From contig NZ_JALPQG010000007.1 of the NCBI RefSeq assembly GCF_023195695.1, positions 124,001-188,000 of the forward strand: 64,000 nucleotides of DNA, given 5' to 3'. Source of the DNA: Aliiroseovarius sp. S1339. GTDB lineage: Bacteria > Pseudomonadota > Alphaproteobacteria > Rhodobacterales > Rhodobacteraceae. The notes under the pieces were generated by a model that saw only the letters and a list, made by a program, of their open reading frames with translations, was not told where the DNA came from and did no database searches. Of the stretch, positions 15,325 through 23,252 are shown piece after piece (the first letter of the stretch is position 1; every line of letters begins with the position of its first letter). The position numbers were made by a program, and so were the translations under genes.

Positions 15325-15957
15325 CTAGCGCGACGTTGTTCGATAAGTCCAAATCCGCAGATCAGCGAGCGCCTTCACGGTCGCGGCGAGGACCAGCACG
15401 CAAAGCGCTACCTTCGATATCGTCTCCATTGTTCCTTCAATCAACATTGCATGAACCACGCTTCCCGCAACAACCACCGCCGCAAGGGCCGTGTGGTAGC
15501 GGCGCCAATGACGCGGTCGCAGGCGCAATCGTCGGCGCAGCACGCCAAGCAGCGCGGCGGCGAAGACGGCCCACATGGCAATCACGCCCCAGGCTGAAAA
15601 CGGCGTCGGCGACCTGAACAGAAATGCATCAATTACGTCTGGTGGGCTGGTTATCCAAAGTGCCAAAACGTGAACTATGACGCTCACAACCGTTGCGACC
15701 CCGACCCAGCGATGCGCGCGCCGCCCACGAAACCCTGACAGGCCGGGTAGGTATCCGGCCACCAACAAAGGCTGAACAAGCAAGAGGGTCATTGCGAATA
15801 TTCCAGCGAACCCAGCCAGGATGTAGATCGGATCGCGCCATGCAAGAAGTGGGCTCGATGCTGACAAAGCAATCGGTGCGGCGGTGACAATGGTCAGAGC
15901 CATCCAAATCAGAACAGCACGAACCAAAATCATTTGCTTTTTGCCCAGTCCGATCAA
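15325..15957 (-). CDS. Heme-type six-helix membrane protein (ferric reductase-like/YedZ-MsrQ-like)
   Basis: 210 residues with about six membrane helices and no flavin domain. Two histidine pairs with x13 spacing, His82/His96 and His155/His169, are placed to hold two hemes, as in ferric-reductase-like membrane domains including MsrQ. The start TTG at 15957 overlaps the TGA of the upstream gene (TTGA), suggesting coupling; an internal ATG at 15933 is the alternative. Its partner is a Tat-exported protein, the same arrangement as MsrP-MsrQ but with an unrelated exported protein. Electrons would come from the quinone pool or a flavin reductase, which is inference. Confidence 0.8.
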   Translation of the reverse strand: MIGLGKKQMILVRAVLIWMALTIVTAAPIALSASSPLLAWRDPIYILAGFAGIFAMTLLLVQPLLVAGYLPGLSGFRGRRAHRWVGVATVVSVIVHVLALWITSPPDVIDAFLFRSPTPFSAWGVIAMWAVFAAALLGVLRRRLRLRPRHWRRYHTALAAVVVAGSVVHAMLIEGTMETISKVALCVLVLAATVKALADLRIWTYRTTSR

Positions 15958-16442
15958 ACCGGCTGGAGGACGAAATGCGCCTCAAGTTCGGTATTCTTGG
16001 CGCTCGACATCACGGGACGCAGAAAAACAGTTTCGAAGTCATCGCTGTCATAGGCAAGGTGGCCGTGCGGTTGGCCGAAGGCCGGCACAATTTGCGGCAT
16101 CTCAAGGCGGAATTTCCCGTTTGCGTCTGTAAGGGTGGCGCCATGACTGTGAGGGTCGCGTTCATGCCCTTCGGTCGTATGCGCCCAGATTTGAATGCGT
16201 TGGCCTGAAAGCGCGGTACCATCACCTGCGCGGCGCACAGTGCCCGTCATCCAAAACCCGCCACCGCCGATCCGATCCACGATAGGCGCGCCGGGTATAT
16301 AGTTGTTCGACCCACCCCGCATCGAGCGTGTTGGCGCAAGGCTTTGAGCACGCGCGGGGACAATGAGGCCGGACGCTCCGGATACCGCCAAGGCACCGCC
16401 TGCGACAATCAACTTGCGACGCGTGATCAGCGAATGTGTCAT
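15954..16442 (-). CDS. Tat-exported intradiol-dioxygenase-like protein
   Basis: 162 residues from ATG 16442, with AGAGG upstream. The Tat signal is TRRKLIVAGG at 7-16 (Arg8-Arg9), with likely cleavage after ARA/AQ near 33. The rest resembles the beta-sandwich of intradiol ring-cleavage dioxygenases: GTVRRAGDGTALSGQRIQIW at 67-86 and PHGH at 125-128 with the His-x-His iron pair. The two iron-ligand tyrosines of protocatechuate dioxygenase are not in their usual places (PAFGQ before the His pair, AHTTEGH after IW). It may bind another metal or be non-catalytic. It is coupled to the heme-type membrane protein downstream. Confidence 0.75.
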   Translation of the reverse strand: MTHSLITRRKLIVAGGALAVSGASGLIVPARAQSLAPTRSMRGGSNNYIPGAPIVDRIGGGGFWMTGTVRRAGDGTALSGQRIQIWAHTTEGHERDPHSHGATLTDANGKFRLEMPQIVPAFGQPHGHLAYDSDDFETVFLRPVMSSAKNTELEAHFVLQPV

Positions 16443-16556
16443 TTTTAATGCCTCTTTTTGAGCGTTTGAGCGCACTGTAGATTAGCGAACCTGCGCGTTA
16501 GTGCTCCAGCATCACACCACCGCTTTTTCCCATTCGAACGGGCGGTTCAGGCAACG

Positions 16557-17378
16557 TTATTCTGCTTGGCCAGAGGTCTTTAGATAGCGCGCCATACCCT
16601 CGATATTCTCGCCACGCCATGCATCGTATTGCCCCCAATCTTTGTAGGCATCCATAGTGACCTCGGATTTCAGTTGCTCCACTGACTTTCCGGCTTTCAG
16701 TCCATCAAGCACCGCAGCTTGCAGATCGACCATATAGGTATGTGCGTCATCAAGATCGGATTTGTTGCCTATGGCGCCGTGACCGGGCGCAAAGACTTCA
16801 AAATCCAGCGCCTGCGCAGCTTCGATCTGTTTGAACCACCCGCCAATATCCGAGCCGGCGAAATCACGAAATGGAAGCCGCTTGGGCGCAGCAACGTCGA
16901 CAATGAACGCTACGTTCTCGGGGCGGACGATCGTGACCAGCATGTGATTGTCATGACCAGCGCCGAGATTAGTAATCTCAATCGTTTTGCCGCCGACCGT
17001 CATTGAATGTGCGTCCCCGACACGCAGATCGGGCGTGACACCGTCGATTGCATCCGGAGCATCCTCGTGGGCGATCACCACCGCGCCTTCATGCGCGCCA
17101 CCGCCCGAACCATGGTCGCCATGACTGTGCGAATAGATCAGATGGCTTACCTTTTCTTGTCCGATTTCACCCAGATTGGCGTTAAGCCACATTCCAGCCT
17201 CGGCATTTATCGGATCAATGCGGACAACACCTTCCGAAGTCGCCACCAGAAGCGAGTTGTGGAAGTCATTTCGCATCAAATAGACGTCGCCTGTCACTGG
17301 TTCGATGGTGCGTGTCACGTCTTGTGCGAACGCCGGAGCGGCGAAAATGACCAAAAACAATCCTATTAGTAGTCTCAT
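16557..17378 (-). CDS. Exported metallo-beta-lactamase-fold hydrolase
   Basis: 273 residues. A signal peptide MRLLIGLFLVIFAAPAFA is followed by the mature protein from about QDVTRTIEPV. The metal motif HSHGDH is at 84-89, a further metal Asp is likely in AFIVDVAAP, and the late histidine in FAPGHGAIGN. This is the architecture of periplasmic MBL enzymes found beside sulfur or quinoprotein oxidation genes. The substrate cannot be told from sequence. GGGAGG precedes the ATG. It lies 114 bases upstream of the Tat-exported protein on the same strand and may share its transcript. Confidence 0.87.
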   Translation of the reverse strand: MRLLIGLFLVIFAAPAFAQDVTRTIEPVTGDVYLMRNDFHNSLLVATSEGVVRIDPINAEAGMWLNANLGEIGQEKVSHLIYSHSHGDHGSGGGAHEGAVVIAHEDAPDAIDGVTPDLRVGDAHSMTVGGKTIEITNLGAGHDNHMLVTIVRPENVAFIVDVAAPKRLPFRDFAGSDIGGWFKQIEAAQALDFEVFAPGHGAIGNKSDLDDAHTYMVDLQAAVLDGLKAGKSVEQLKSEVTMDAYKDWGQYDAWRGENIEGMARYLKTSGQAE

Positions 17379-17596
17379 CGAGCCCTCCCAAGCTTAAAGA
17401 ACGATTGGGATTGAGTATGCGGTCGATCAACATATCCGTCGTGTCACTTTCCTGTGAGCACATCAGACGGCGAATTGTTGCGTAGACAGTCGATTCAGCG
17501 GGACCTAGATGCGTTCAACCGATGCTCACAATCACATACCGATCACTACATCAAGATCGGCACACTGCGCCAATTGAGTTTGCATATGTTCAGCTA
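17379..17596. other. Spacer between the MBL gene and the sugar-kinase remnant
   Basis: 218 bases with no recognisable gene on either strand. It should hold the promoter for the minus-strand MBL gene. Together with the remnant at 17597-17800 it makes the interval without an intact gene about 420 bases long. Confidence 0.5.
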
Positions 17597-17800
17597 TCAG
17601 AACTTTGGTCTTGCCGCGCTCTGGTGCGCATTGAAAGTCTCCAAACGCACATTGTGGTGGCCAGCCAACCGACCAGTGACAGGTGAAACTATCTCCTCCA
17701 CAAACGACATTTTCTGCATTGCAATGTTTTTGCTATCGAAGGTTCTTCCTGCAACTGCGCCAAGCAAGGCTGCGCCGAGTATAACAGGTTCTGCTGCCTC
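17597..17800 (-). pseudogene. FGGY-family carbohydrate kinase, C-terminal remnant
   Basis: On the minus strand an open frame of 67 codons reads EAAEPVILGAALLGAVAG, then AMQKMSFVEEIVSPVTG and ends SAARPKF-stop. EPVxLGAAxLGAVAG followed by AMxxMS is the C-terminal part of FGGY pentulose kinases. The ATP-binding and substrate domains are absent, and the frame joins directly to the stop codon of the GAF gene (17801-17799). This looks like a deletion that removed more than 400 codons. It cannot encode a working kinase. Confidence 0.75.
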
Positions 17801-18242
17801 AGAGTGCGCATTGCTCCATCGCCCAAATTATATCGTCACGATGCTGCTCGACGGTAACGAGGCAGTGATCCACGGTCTGTGGCGAGAAGTAATGCTCTTT
17901 GTCGAGAATGTTGACTGTCCCTATGACCTCTTCCAAGCAAATCGGCACATTTAACGCAGCGCCACATCCAAGGCTTTCAATCAAGGCATGGTCCGGGAAA
18001 TAGATCGCGAACTCCGCAACGGTGTTCGCAACAAAAACCTCACCGCGTTCTACGACCTGTTCTGTCCAGGCCCCTTGCGACATCGATTTGGTCCCGGACA
18101 CCGGATAAGCGTCGGCGTGAGATGTATAAACCCGCCGCGCAAGACCAGCGGCGCGGTCCAGCACCGTCACGGTGAACAACCGCCCCCCGGTTTGCGTGTG
18201 CAAGGCACGATAGATTGCCTCGGGGGACGGTTGATGGGTCAT
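17799..18242 (-). CDS. GAF-domain protein
   Basis: 147 residues, almost entirely one GAF domain (about 10-140), with GAALNVPICLEEVIGTVNIL as the central strands and HYFSPQTVDHC after it. GAF domains bind small ligands or sense redox state. The ATG overlaps the TGA of the peptide-binding protein gene (ATGA), so it is part of that operon. Its last codons CAL-stop lie at the junction with the kinase remnant, so the true C-terminus may have been changed by the deletion. Confidence 0.82.
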   Translation of the reverse strand: MTHQPSPEAIYRALHTQTGGRLFTVTVLDRAAGLARRVYTSHADAYPVSGTKSMSQGAWTEQVVERGEVFVANTVAEFAIYFPDHALIESLGCGAALNVPICLEEVIGTVNILDKEHYFSPQTVDHCLVTVEQHRDDIIWAMEQCAL

Positions 18243-19831
18243 TCCTTTTCGACCAGACGGTAGAAGACGTAGTCAGATGTGGCGCCGTTGACGAACCCTT
18301 TGATGTTGTCCCGCATCGCGACCTGTTTGATCGCCTGGAACATGATAACGAACGGCGCTTCGGCCTGGGTCTCTTTCTGGAGCTCCAGATACATGCTGAG
18401 CCGCTTGTCCGCGTCCTGCTCGCCCAGGGCTGCCATGGTTTTGGCGTTCATCTCTGCAGGTGGCATCCATGCGTTGCGCCAAGTCGTGGTCGAGGCGTAT
18501 TTGTCGTCGGAGTTATCCTTGTTGAACGCAAATGCCTTGGCGTTGGAATGCGGGTCCATGAAGTCAGGGCCCCAATACAGCAACATCGCCTCATGGGTTC
18601 GTGCGCGGTATTTGGTGATGACCTGCGCGCCTGTGCCTGCAATGATTTCGAGGTTAATCCCGCCTTTGGCGAAAGAGGCCTGCAACGCCTGTGCCATTTC
18701 CACGAAGGTGGGGGCCGAAATCACATCCATTGTGACGTTAATCGGCGTCTCTACCCCGGCATCCGCCAGGATCTGTTTGGCTTTTTCGGGGTCGTAGTTG
18801 AACGGTGTGTCGGTTAACGCGCCCGGAAAACCATCCGGCCAAAATGCCTGATGCACCTTCATCTGACCCTTGAGCATGCCATTGGCCATGCCTTGATAAT
18901 CCACCAGATACCGTGCGGCTTCCCATACGGCGGGATCGGTCAGACTGTCAGTTTTCTGATTGAACGACACCCAATGCACGGCGGCTTGCGGGTAGGTCTC
19001 TACACGCACACCATCAACCCCCTCAAGGCCGGCGATCTGACCGGGATCAAGGTCCTTGGCCATGTCGATATCGCCCGCTTCAAGCTGCAATCGTTGGGTT
19101 GCACCTTCGGGGTTGTGTTGAATGACGATGCGGTCCATCGACGGGCGGCCCTGATAATAATCAGGGTTGGCATCGAGCGAGAGGATATCGGCAGGACGAT
19201 AGGTGCCCAAGCTGAACGGCCCGGTGCCCGCAGAGTTCTTGTTCAACCACGCATGGCCCATGTCGCCGTCGACCTCGTTGGCCATGACGGTTTGCATGTC
19301 CACGACTGATGCCGGGCGTGCGGCGAGCACGTTCAAAACGAAAGATGGCGCAAAGTCGCCCTCGTAACGCACGATGACCGTATTGCCTTCTGCGGTGACC
19401 ATTTCGGCGATGTTGTCAGCGGTCCAACCCAACTGAGTCAGGATGAAGGATGGTGCCTTATCAAGGGCGACGACACGGGTCCATGATCCGACCACATCCT
19501 CGGCTCGCACCGGATTGCCAGAGTGGAATTTAACTCCGTCGCGCAAGGTGAAAGTGACAGTCTTGGCGGTGGCGTCGACGGTCCACTCGGTGGCCAACGC
19601 AGGGGCCAACACAGTCGTGTCGGTCGCATCATAGCGCACCAGCGTGTCATACGTGTTGGCAACATATTCGCCTGAGCTGAATTCGTAAGCCGAGGCTGGA
19701 TCGATCGTGACAATGTCGTCGATGTTTTGGGCCACCACAAGCATGTTGTCTGGCGTTGCGGCTGTCACCGGCGAAAGCGCCAAGGCGCTTGCCAGAAGTC
19801 CCGCAATGAACGTTGTCTTTAGGTTAAGCAT
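18239..19831 (-). CDS. ABC transporter substrate-binding protein, family 5 (peptide/nickel type)
   Basis: 530 residues. A signal peptide (MLNLKTTFIAGLLASALALS, cut near VTAA) precedes a typical SBP family 5 fold with YEFSSGEYVANTYDTLVRYD, RDGVKFHSGNPVRAEDVVGS and DPHSNAKAFAFN. It would capture oligopeptides or related solutes in the periplasm. GGGGGAC precedes the ATG. No permease gene is present, and the neighbouring ATPase and kinase are broken, so the protein is probably orphaned unless it uses permeases encoded elsewhere. Confidence 0.9.
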   Translation of the reverse strand: MLNLKTTFIAGLLASALALSPVTAATPDNMLVVAQNIDDIVTIDPASAYEFSSGEYVANTYDTLVRYDATDTTVLAPALATEWTVDATAKTVTFTLRDGVKFHSGNPVRAEDVVGSWTRVVALDKAPSFILTQLGWTADNIAEMVTAEGNTVIVRYEGDFAPSFVLNVLAARPASVVDMQTVMANEVDGDMGHAWLNKNSAGTGPFSLGTYRPADILSLDANPDYYQGRPSMDRIVIQHNPEGATQRLQLEAGDIDMAKDLDPGQIAGLEGVDGVRVETYPQAAVHWVSFNQKTDSLTDPAVWEAARYLVDYQGMANGMLKGQMKVHQAFWPDGFPGALTDTPFNYDPEKAKQILADAGVETPINVTMDVISAPTFVEMAQALQASFAKGGINLEIIAGTGAQVITKYRARTHEAMLLYWGPDFMDPHSNAKAFAFNKDNSDDKYASTTTWRNAWMPPAEMNAKTMAALGEQDADKRLSMYLELQKETQAEAPFVIMFQAIKQVAMRDNIKGFVNGATSDYVFYRLVEKE

Positions 19832-19914
19832 GTCGTCCCCCTAGTGGTTGGTGCCCTCGAACAGAGGTCTGCAGCAACTGCTGCGAATAAGGAAGTTTGG
19901 CCGAGAATTGTACG

Positions 19915-20216
19915 CTAGACCTCTACTTCTATGATTTCAACAATCTCGCCGTCCTTCGTGACCGCAAGCCTGTCGCATATGCAACCCGCGGCTGAGAGGT
20001 GTGCGACACGATCTGACAGGCGAGCCAGTGTTCCTCGCGCAGGTCAGCCATCAGGTTGTGAAGCGCCGTGTGTAATGGATTGTCTGAAGCGGAGGTCGGC
20101 GCATCCAACAAAAGAAACTTCGGCTCATGCGCCAGCGCGCGGGACATGGCCATCTGCTGGTGTAGGCCACCAGCATCGCGTGCGCGCAAGCGTGACCGAC
20201 AGGTACCGCATGTCAC
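19915..20216 (-). pseudogene. ABC transporter ATPase remnant with frameshift (peptide-type)
   Basis: The minus strand reads GGLHQQMAMSRALAHEPKFL, then LLLDAPTSASDNPLHTALHN. This is the signature-to-Walker B part of an ABC ATPase, but with the Walker B glutamate changed to Ala (DAPTS). The matching C-terminal piece DRLAVTKDGEIVEIIEVEV-stop is found in another frame, ending at 19915, so there is a frameshift near 19980. The Walker A half is missing. It was probably the ATPase of the same uptake system as the binding protein next door. Confidence 0.75.
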
Positions 20217-20389
20217 TGAAATTAGTTGAAGACTGGAAAGAGCTTTGTCTAGCTCAGGCGGACCCGCTGGAAACAGAGAACCTGTATGACGCGGTTGATC
20301 GAAAAAACCTCTCGGCAGTCCTTGTCAGAACTGATGCTCCGGCGGACCATCGACCTTCGAGGTCGTGCGCCGCGGCTCGGATAAAGAGC

Positions 20390-20442
20390 TAGCGGACATT
20401 CACAGCAGATGCAGCATTGGTCAGTTCGGGCTCAGAGTTGCC
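20390..20442. repeat. Intergenic repeat copy C (end of accessory block)
   Basis: It begins TAGCGGACATTCACAGCAGA, then GCAGCATTGGTCAGTTCGGG and CTCAGAGTTGCC. It follows the same order as copy A (11096-11160), about 9.3 kb away in the same orientation. Confidence 0.5.
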
Positions 20443-20457
20443 ATTCACCCAAGTAAA

Positions 20458-20483
20458 AAAGCCCCACCAAAAGGCAGGGCTTT
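20458..20483 (-). terminator. Rho-independent terminator of asd
   Basis: On the minus strand AAAGCCC and GGGCTTT form a 7-bp stem around a 12-base loop, followed by TTT. It begins 24 bases after the asd stop codon. Confidence 0.75.
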
Positions 20484-20506
20484 CACAACTAATTCGTTAT
20501 GAGCAT

Positions 20507-21532
20507 TCAACCCTTCTTCAGAACCTCACGGCCCAGAAGCTCGGCGATCTGAACGGCGTTCAGGGCAGCCCCTTTGCGCAGGTTGTCCGACACACACCAC
20601 AGGTTCAGGCCGTTTTCCACGGTCACGTCCTGACGGATGCGACTGACGAAGGTGGCATAGTCGCCGACGCATTCCACCGGGGTGACATAGCCACCGTCTT
20701 CGCGCTTATCCACGACCAGAATGCCGGGAGATTCACGCAAAATGTCGCGGGCTTCGTCCTCGTCCAGAAACTCCTCGGTCTCGATGTTCACCGATTCCGA
20801 GTGGCCGACGAAAACCGGGACGCGCACGCAGGTGGCGGTCACCTTGATCGACGGGTCGACGATCTTCTTCGTCTCGGCGACCATTTTCCATTCTTCTTTC
20901 GTGTCGCCGCTGTCCATAAAGACATCAATATGCGGGATCACGTTGAAGGCGATTTGCTTGGGGTAAACCGAAGGCTCGACTTCCTGGCCCGGCACATACA
21001 TGCCCTTGGTCTGGTTCCACAGCTCGTCAATCGCGTCTTTGCCCGAGCCGGACACCGACTGATAGGTCGACACGACAACGCGCTTGATCTTGGCGCGGTC
21101 ATGCAACGGCTTCAGCGCCACAACCATCTGCGCGGTTGAGCAATTGGGGTTCGCGATGATGTTCTTCTTGGCATACCCGTGGATCGCCTGTGGGTTCACC
21201 TCGGGCACGATCAGCGGAATGTCAGCGTCGTAGCGATAGAGCGACGAGTTGTCGATGACCACACAACCGGCCTTTGCCGCCTTGGGGGCGTATTGCTTGG
21301 TGGCCTCGGACCCGACGGCGAACAGGGCTATATCCCAACCAGTGAAATCGAACGTGTCGAGGTCTTTGGTCTTAAGGGTGGTATCGCCAAAGCTGACTTC
21401 GGTGCCGAGCGACCGGCGCGACGCAAGCGCGACAATCTCGTCCACAGGAAACTGGCGCTCTGCCAGAATGTTCAGCATCTCGCGGCCTACGTTACCCGTA
21501 GCGCCAACGACAGCGATTTTATAGCCCATCAC
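20507..21532 (-). CDS. asd: Aspartate-semialdehyde dehydrogenase
   Basis: 341 residues, the normal length. It reduces aspartyl phosphate with NADPH to aspartate semialdehyde, the branch point to lysine/diaminopimelate, threonine and methionine. The nucleotide loop GATGNVG is at 10-16 and the active-site Cys131 sits in ANPNCSTAQ. The second residue is also Met (MMGYKIAVVG), and either could be the start; AGGAGG precedes both. It has its own terminator and a 400-base divergent promoter region shared with the helicase. lysA, further along the same pathway, is at 53047. Confidence 0.97.
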   Translation of the reverse strand: MMGYKIAVVGATGNVGREMLNILAERQFPVDEIVALASRRSLGTEVSFGDTTLKTKDLDTFDFTGWDIALFAVGSEATKQYAPKAAKAGCVVIDNSSLYRYDADIPLIVPEVNPQAIHGYAKKNIIANPNCSTAQMVVALKPLHDRAKIKRVVVSTYQSVSGSGKDAIDELWNQTKGMYVPGQEVEPSVYPKQIAFNVIPHIDVFMDSGDTKEEWKMVAETKKIVDPSIKVTATCVRVPVFVGHSESVNIETEEFLDEDEARDILRESPGILVVDKREDGGYVTPVECVGDYATFVSRIRQDVTVENGLNLWCVSDNLRKGAALNAVQIAELLGREVLKKG

Positions 21533-21932
21533 GGCCTCCTATATGTATGTATGGCCCGCCAGCCTAAGCGTAGACTCGGCTGGACCAAGGGCGTCCATAG
21601 CGCAATTGCCGCGCTTGCGAAAGGTTCTAGCACGCTCTTGCAGCAATTTATCATTGACTTGCCCGCTTCTAGCTGTGATACGGGCACAATTCTGTCCGGC
21701 TGACGCGTGAGCAGCCCGCCCTACTTTTACGGCAGACAGAGATCCAAGGCGCATATCGCGCCTGATACAAGTTCCCAAATCACGCGGGGTTCTGACGGCC
21801 AGATCGGCGGGCAGGAAACTGTATAGGGCACTCGGCCCACCGCGAGCATTGGCCGCTAACCGAAGCGATGGGGCATTTGCCCCCAAACCCGCGTGATAGC
21901 GGTGTGCCAGCGTGCATGCCAGAAAGACGATA
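21533..21932. other. Divergent spacer between asd and the DEAD-box helicase gene
   Basis: 400 bases without a gene. It has two GC hairpins: TGCCCG with CGGGCA (about 21660-21686) and GGCGC-atatc-GCGCC (21748-21762). TTGACT at 21655 could be a -35 box for the plus strand, with a weak -10 near 21677. If so, the helicase mRNA has a leader of about 250 bases, as is common for cold-regulated helicase genes. Confidence 0.4.
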
Positions 21933-23252
21933 ATGACAAAATTTACAGAGCTCGGGCTTGACCCGAAGCTGGTCACAACCGTGACCGAAGCCGGATATGA
22001 AACGCCGACACCCATCCAGATCAAAGCAATCCCGCTGGTCCTTGAAGGCCGCGATGTAATGGGTCTGGCCCAGACCGGCACCGGAAAAACGGCAGCCTTC
22101 GGCCTGCCTTTGATCCACCAACTTTTGGGCAATCATGACAAGCGCGAACCGAAATCGGTTAAGGCGCTGATCCTTGCCCCCACACGCGAACTGGTGAACC
22201 AGATCGCAGTGAACCTGCACGACTATGTAAGCGGCACCCACTTGAAAGTACGCACCGTGGTGGGCGGCATGTCGATCAAAAAGCAAATCAACACTCTGGC
22301 GCCGGGCATCGACATTCTGGTCGCCACCCCCGGTCGTTTGATTGACCTGATGGACCGCAAAGCGATCCGTATGGACACGGCGAAGTTCCTTGTCCTCGAC
22401 GAAGCTGACCAGATGCTTGACATGGGGTTCATTCATGCGCTGCGCCGGATTGCGCCCGAACTGGGCACGCCGCGTCAGACGATGCTGTTTTCGGCCACCA
22501 TGCCAAAGCAGATGGAAGAACTGTCGCGCGCCTATCTGACCAACCCGGCCAAGGTGCAGGTGTCACCTCCGGGTAAAGCCGCCGATAAGGTGACACAGGG
22601 CATTTATTACTCGCCCGGTCGCAATGAAAAGATCACGCTGCTGATTGACCTTTTGGGCCATGACGCGGACTCGCTGTCGCTGGTGTTTTCGCGCACCAAG
22701 CACGGGGCCGAAAAGCTGATGAAAACGCTCGTTGCGGAAGGCTTCAAAGCCGTTTCGATTCACGGCAACAAAAGCCAGGGGCAACGTGATCGTGCGCTGG
22801 CCGCGTTCCGGTCGGGTGAAGCACGTGTTCTGGTTGCCACCGATGTGGCTGCCCGTGGCATCGACATTCCGGGCGTCAGCCACGTCTACAATTTCGACCT
22901 GCCCGAGGTTGCCGAAAACTACGTCCACCGCATTGGCCGGACGGCCCGTGCGGGCGCTGGTGGCGATGCGATTTCCTTCGTGTCAGGTGTCGAACTTGGC
23001 CTGCTGCGTGACATCGAAAAGGTGATGAAGATCGACATCCCGATCCTTGGCGGAACGCGTCCGGCAGAAGAAAAACGCCCGACCCGCAATCAGGGTGGCG
23101 GCGGCGGTCGTCGCGGTGGTGGCGGCGGGCGCAAACCCCGCGCCCATGGCGGAGGTGATACGCGGTCTGGTCAATCGGCTGGCCGAGGCGCCCCCAAACC
23201 CGCCAACAGCTCAAAGCGTCGCCGCCCGCGTCGTGGTGCGAAGTCGGCTTAG
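21933..23252 (+). CDS. rhlE: DEAD-box ATP-dependent RNA helicase (RhlE-like)
   Basis: 439 residues from ATG 21933. The helicase core has the Q motif (TPTPIQIKAIP), Walker A AQTGTGKT (46-53), PTRELVNQI, VLDEADQMLDMGF, SAT and YVHRIGRTARAG. The C-terminal tail (about 385-439) is basic and glycine/arginine-rich (GGGGGRRGGGGGRKPR) for RNA binding. It unwinds RNA in ribosome assembly or mRNA decay. Its last 4 bases overlap the end of the convergent MFS gene. An earlier in-frame ATG at 21912 gives a non-conserved extension. Confidence 0.93.
   Translation: MTKFTELGLDPKLVTTVTEAGYETPTPIQIKAIPLVLEGRDVMGLAQTGTGKTAAFGLPLIHQLLGNHDKREPKSVKALILAPTRELVNQIAVNLHDYVSGTHLKVRTVVGGMSIKKQINTLAPGIDILVATPGRLIDLMDRKAIRMDTAKFLVLDEADQMLDMGFIHALRRIAPELGTPRQTMLFSATMPKQMEELSRAYLTNPAKVQVSPPGKAADKVTQGIYYSPGRNEKITLLIDLLGHDADSLSLVFSRTKHGAEKLMKTLVAEGFKAVSIHGNKSQGQRDRALAAFRSGEARVLVATDVAARGIDIPGVSHVYNFDLPEVAENYVHRIGRTARAGAGGDAISFVSGVELGLLRDIEKVMKIDIPILGGTRPAEEKRPTRNQGGGGGRRGGGGGRKPRAHGGGDTRSGQSAGRGAPKPANSSKRRRPRRGAKSA

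Larger units (their letters stand above)
19832..20506. other. Decayed interval between the binding-protein gene and asd
   Basis: 675 bases without an intact gene. It contains the ABC ATPase remnant (19915-20216), a stretch at 20217-20389 with no recognisable product on either strand, repeat copy C (20390-20442) and the asd terminator (20458-20483). The promoter of the binding-protein gene should lie within 19832-19914. Confidence 0.6.

Noticed and set aside
17454-17954. A 166-codon plus-strand frame over the kinase remnant
   Set aside because: Its translation resembles no family, whereas the minus strand of the same bases gives a clear FGGY kinase tail and the end of a GAF domain.
23085-23150. 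Repetitive GGC/GGT tract
   Set aside because: It encodes the Gly/Arg-rich RNA-binding tail of the helicase and needs no further explanation.
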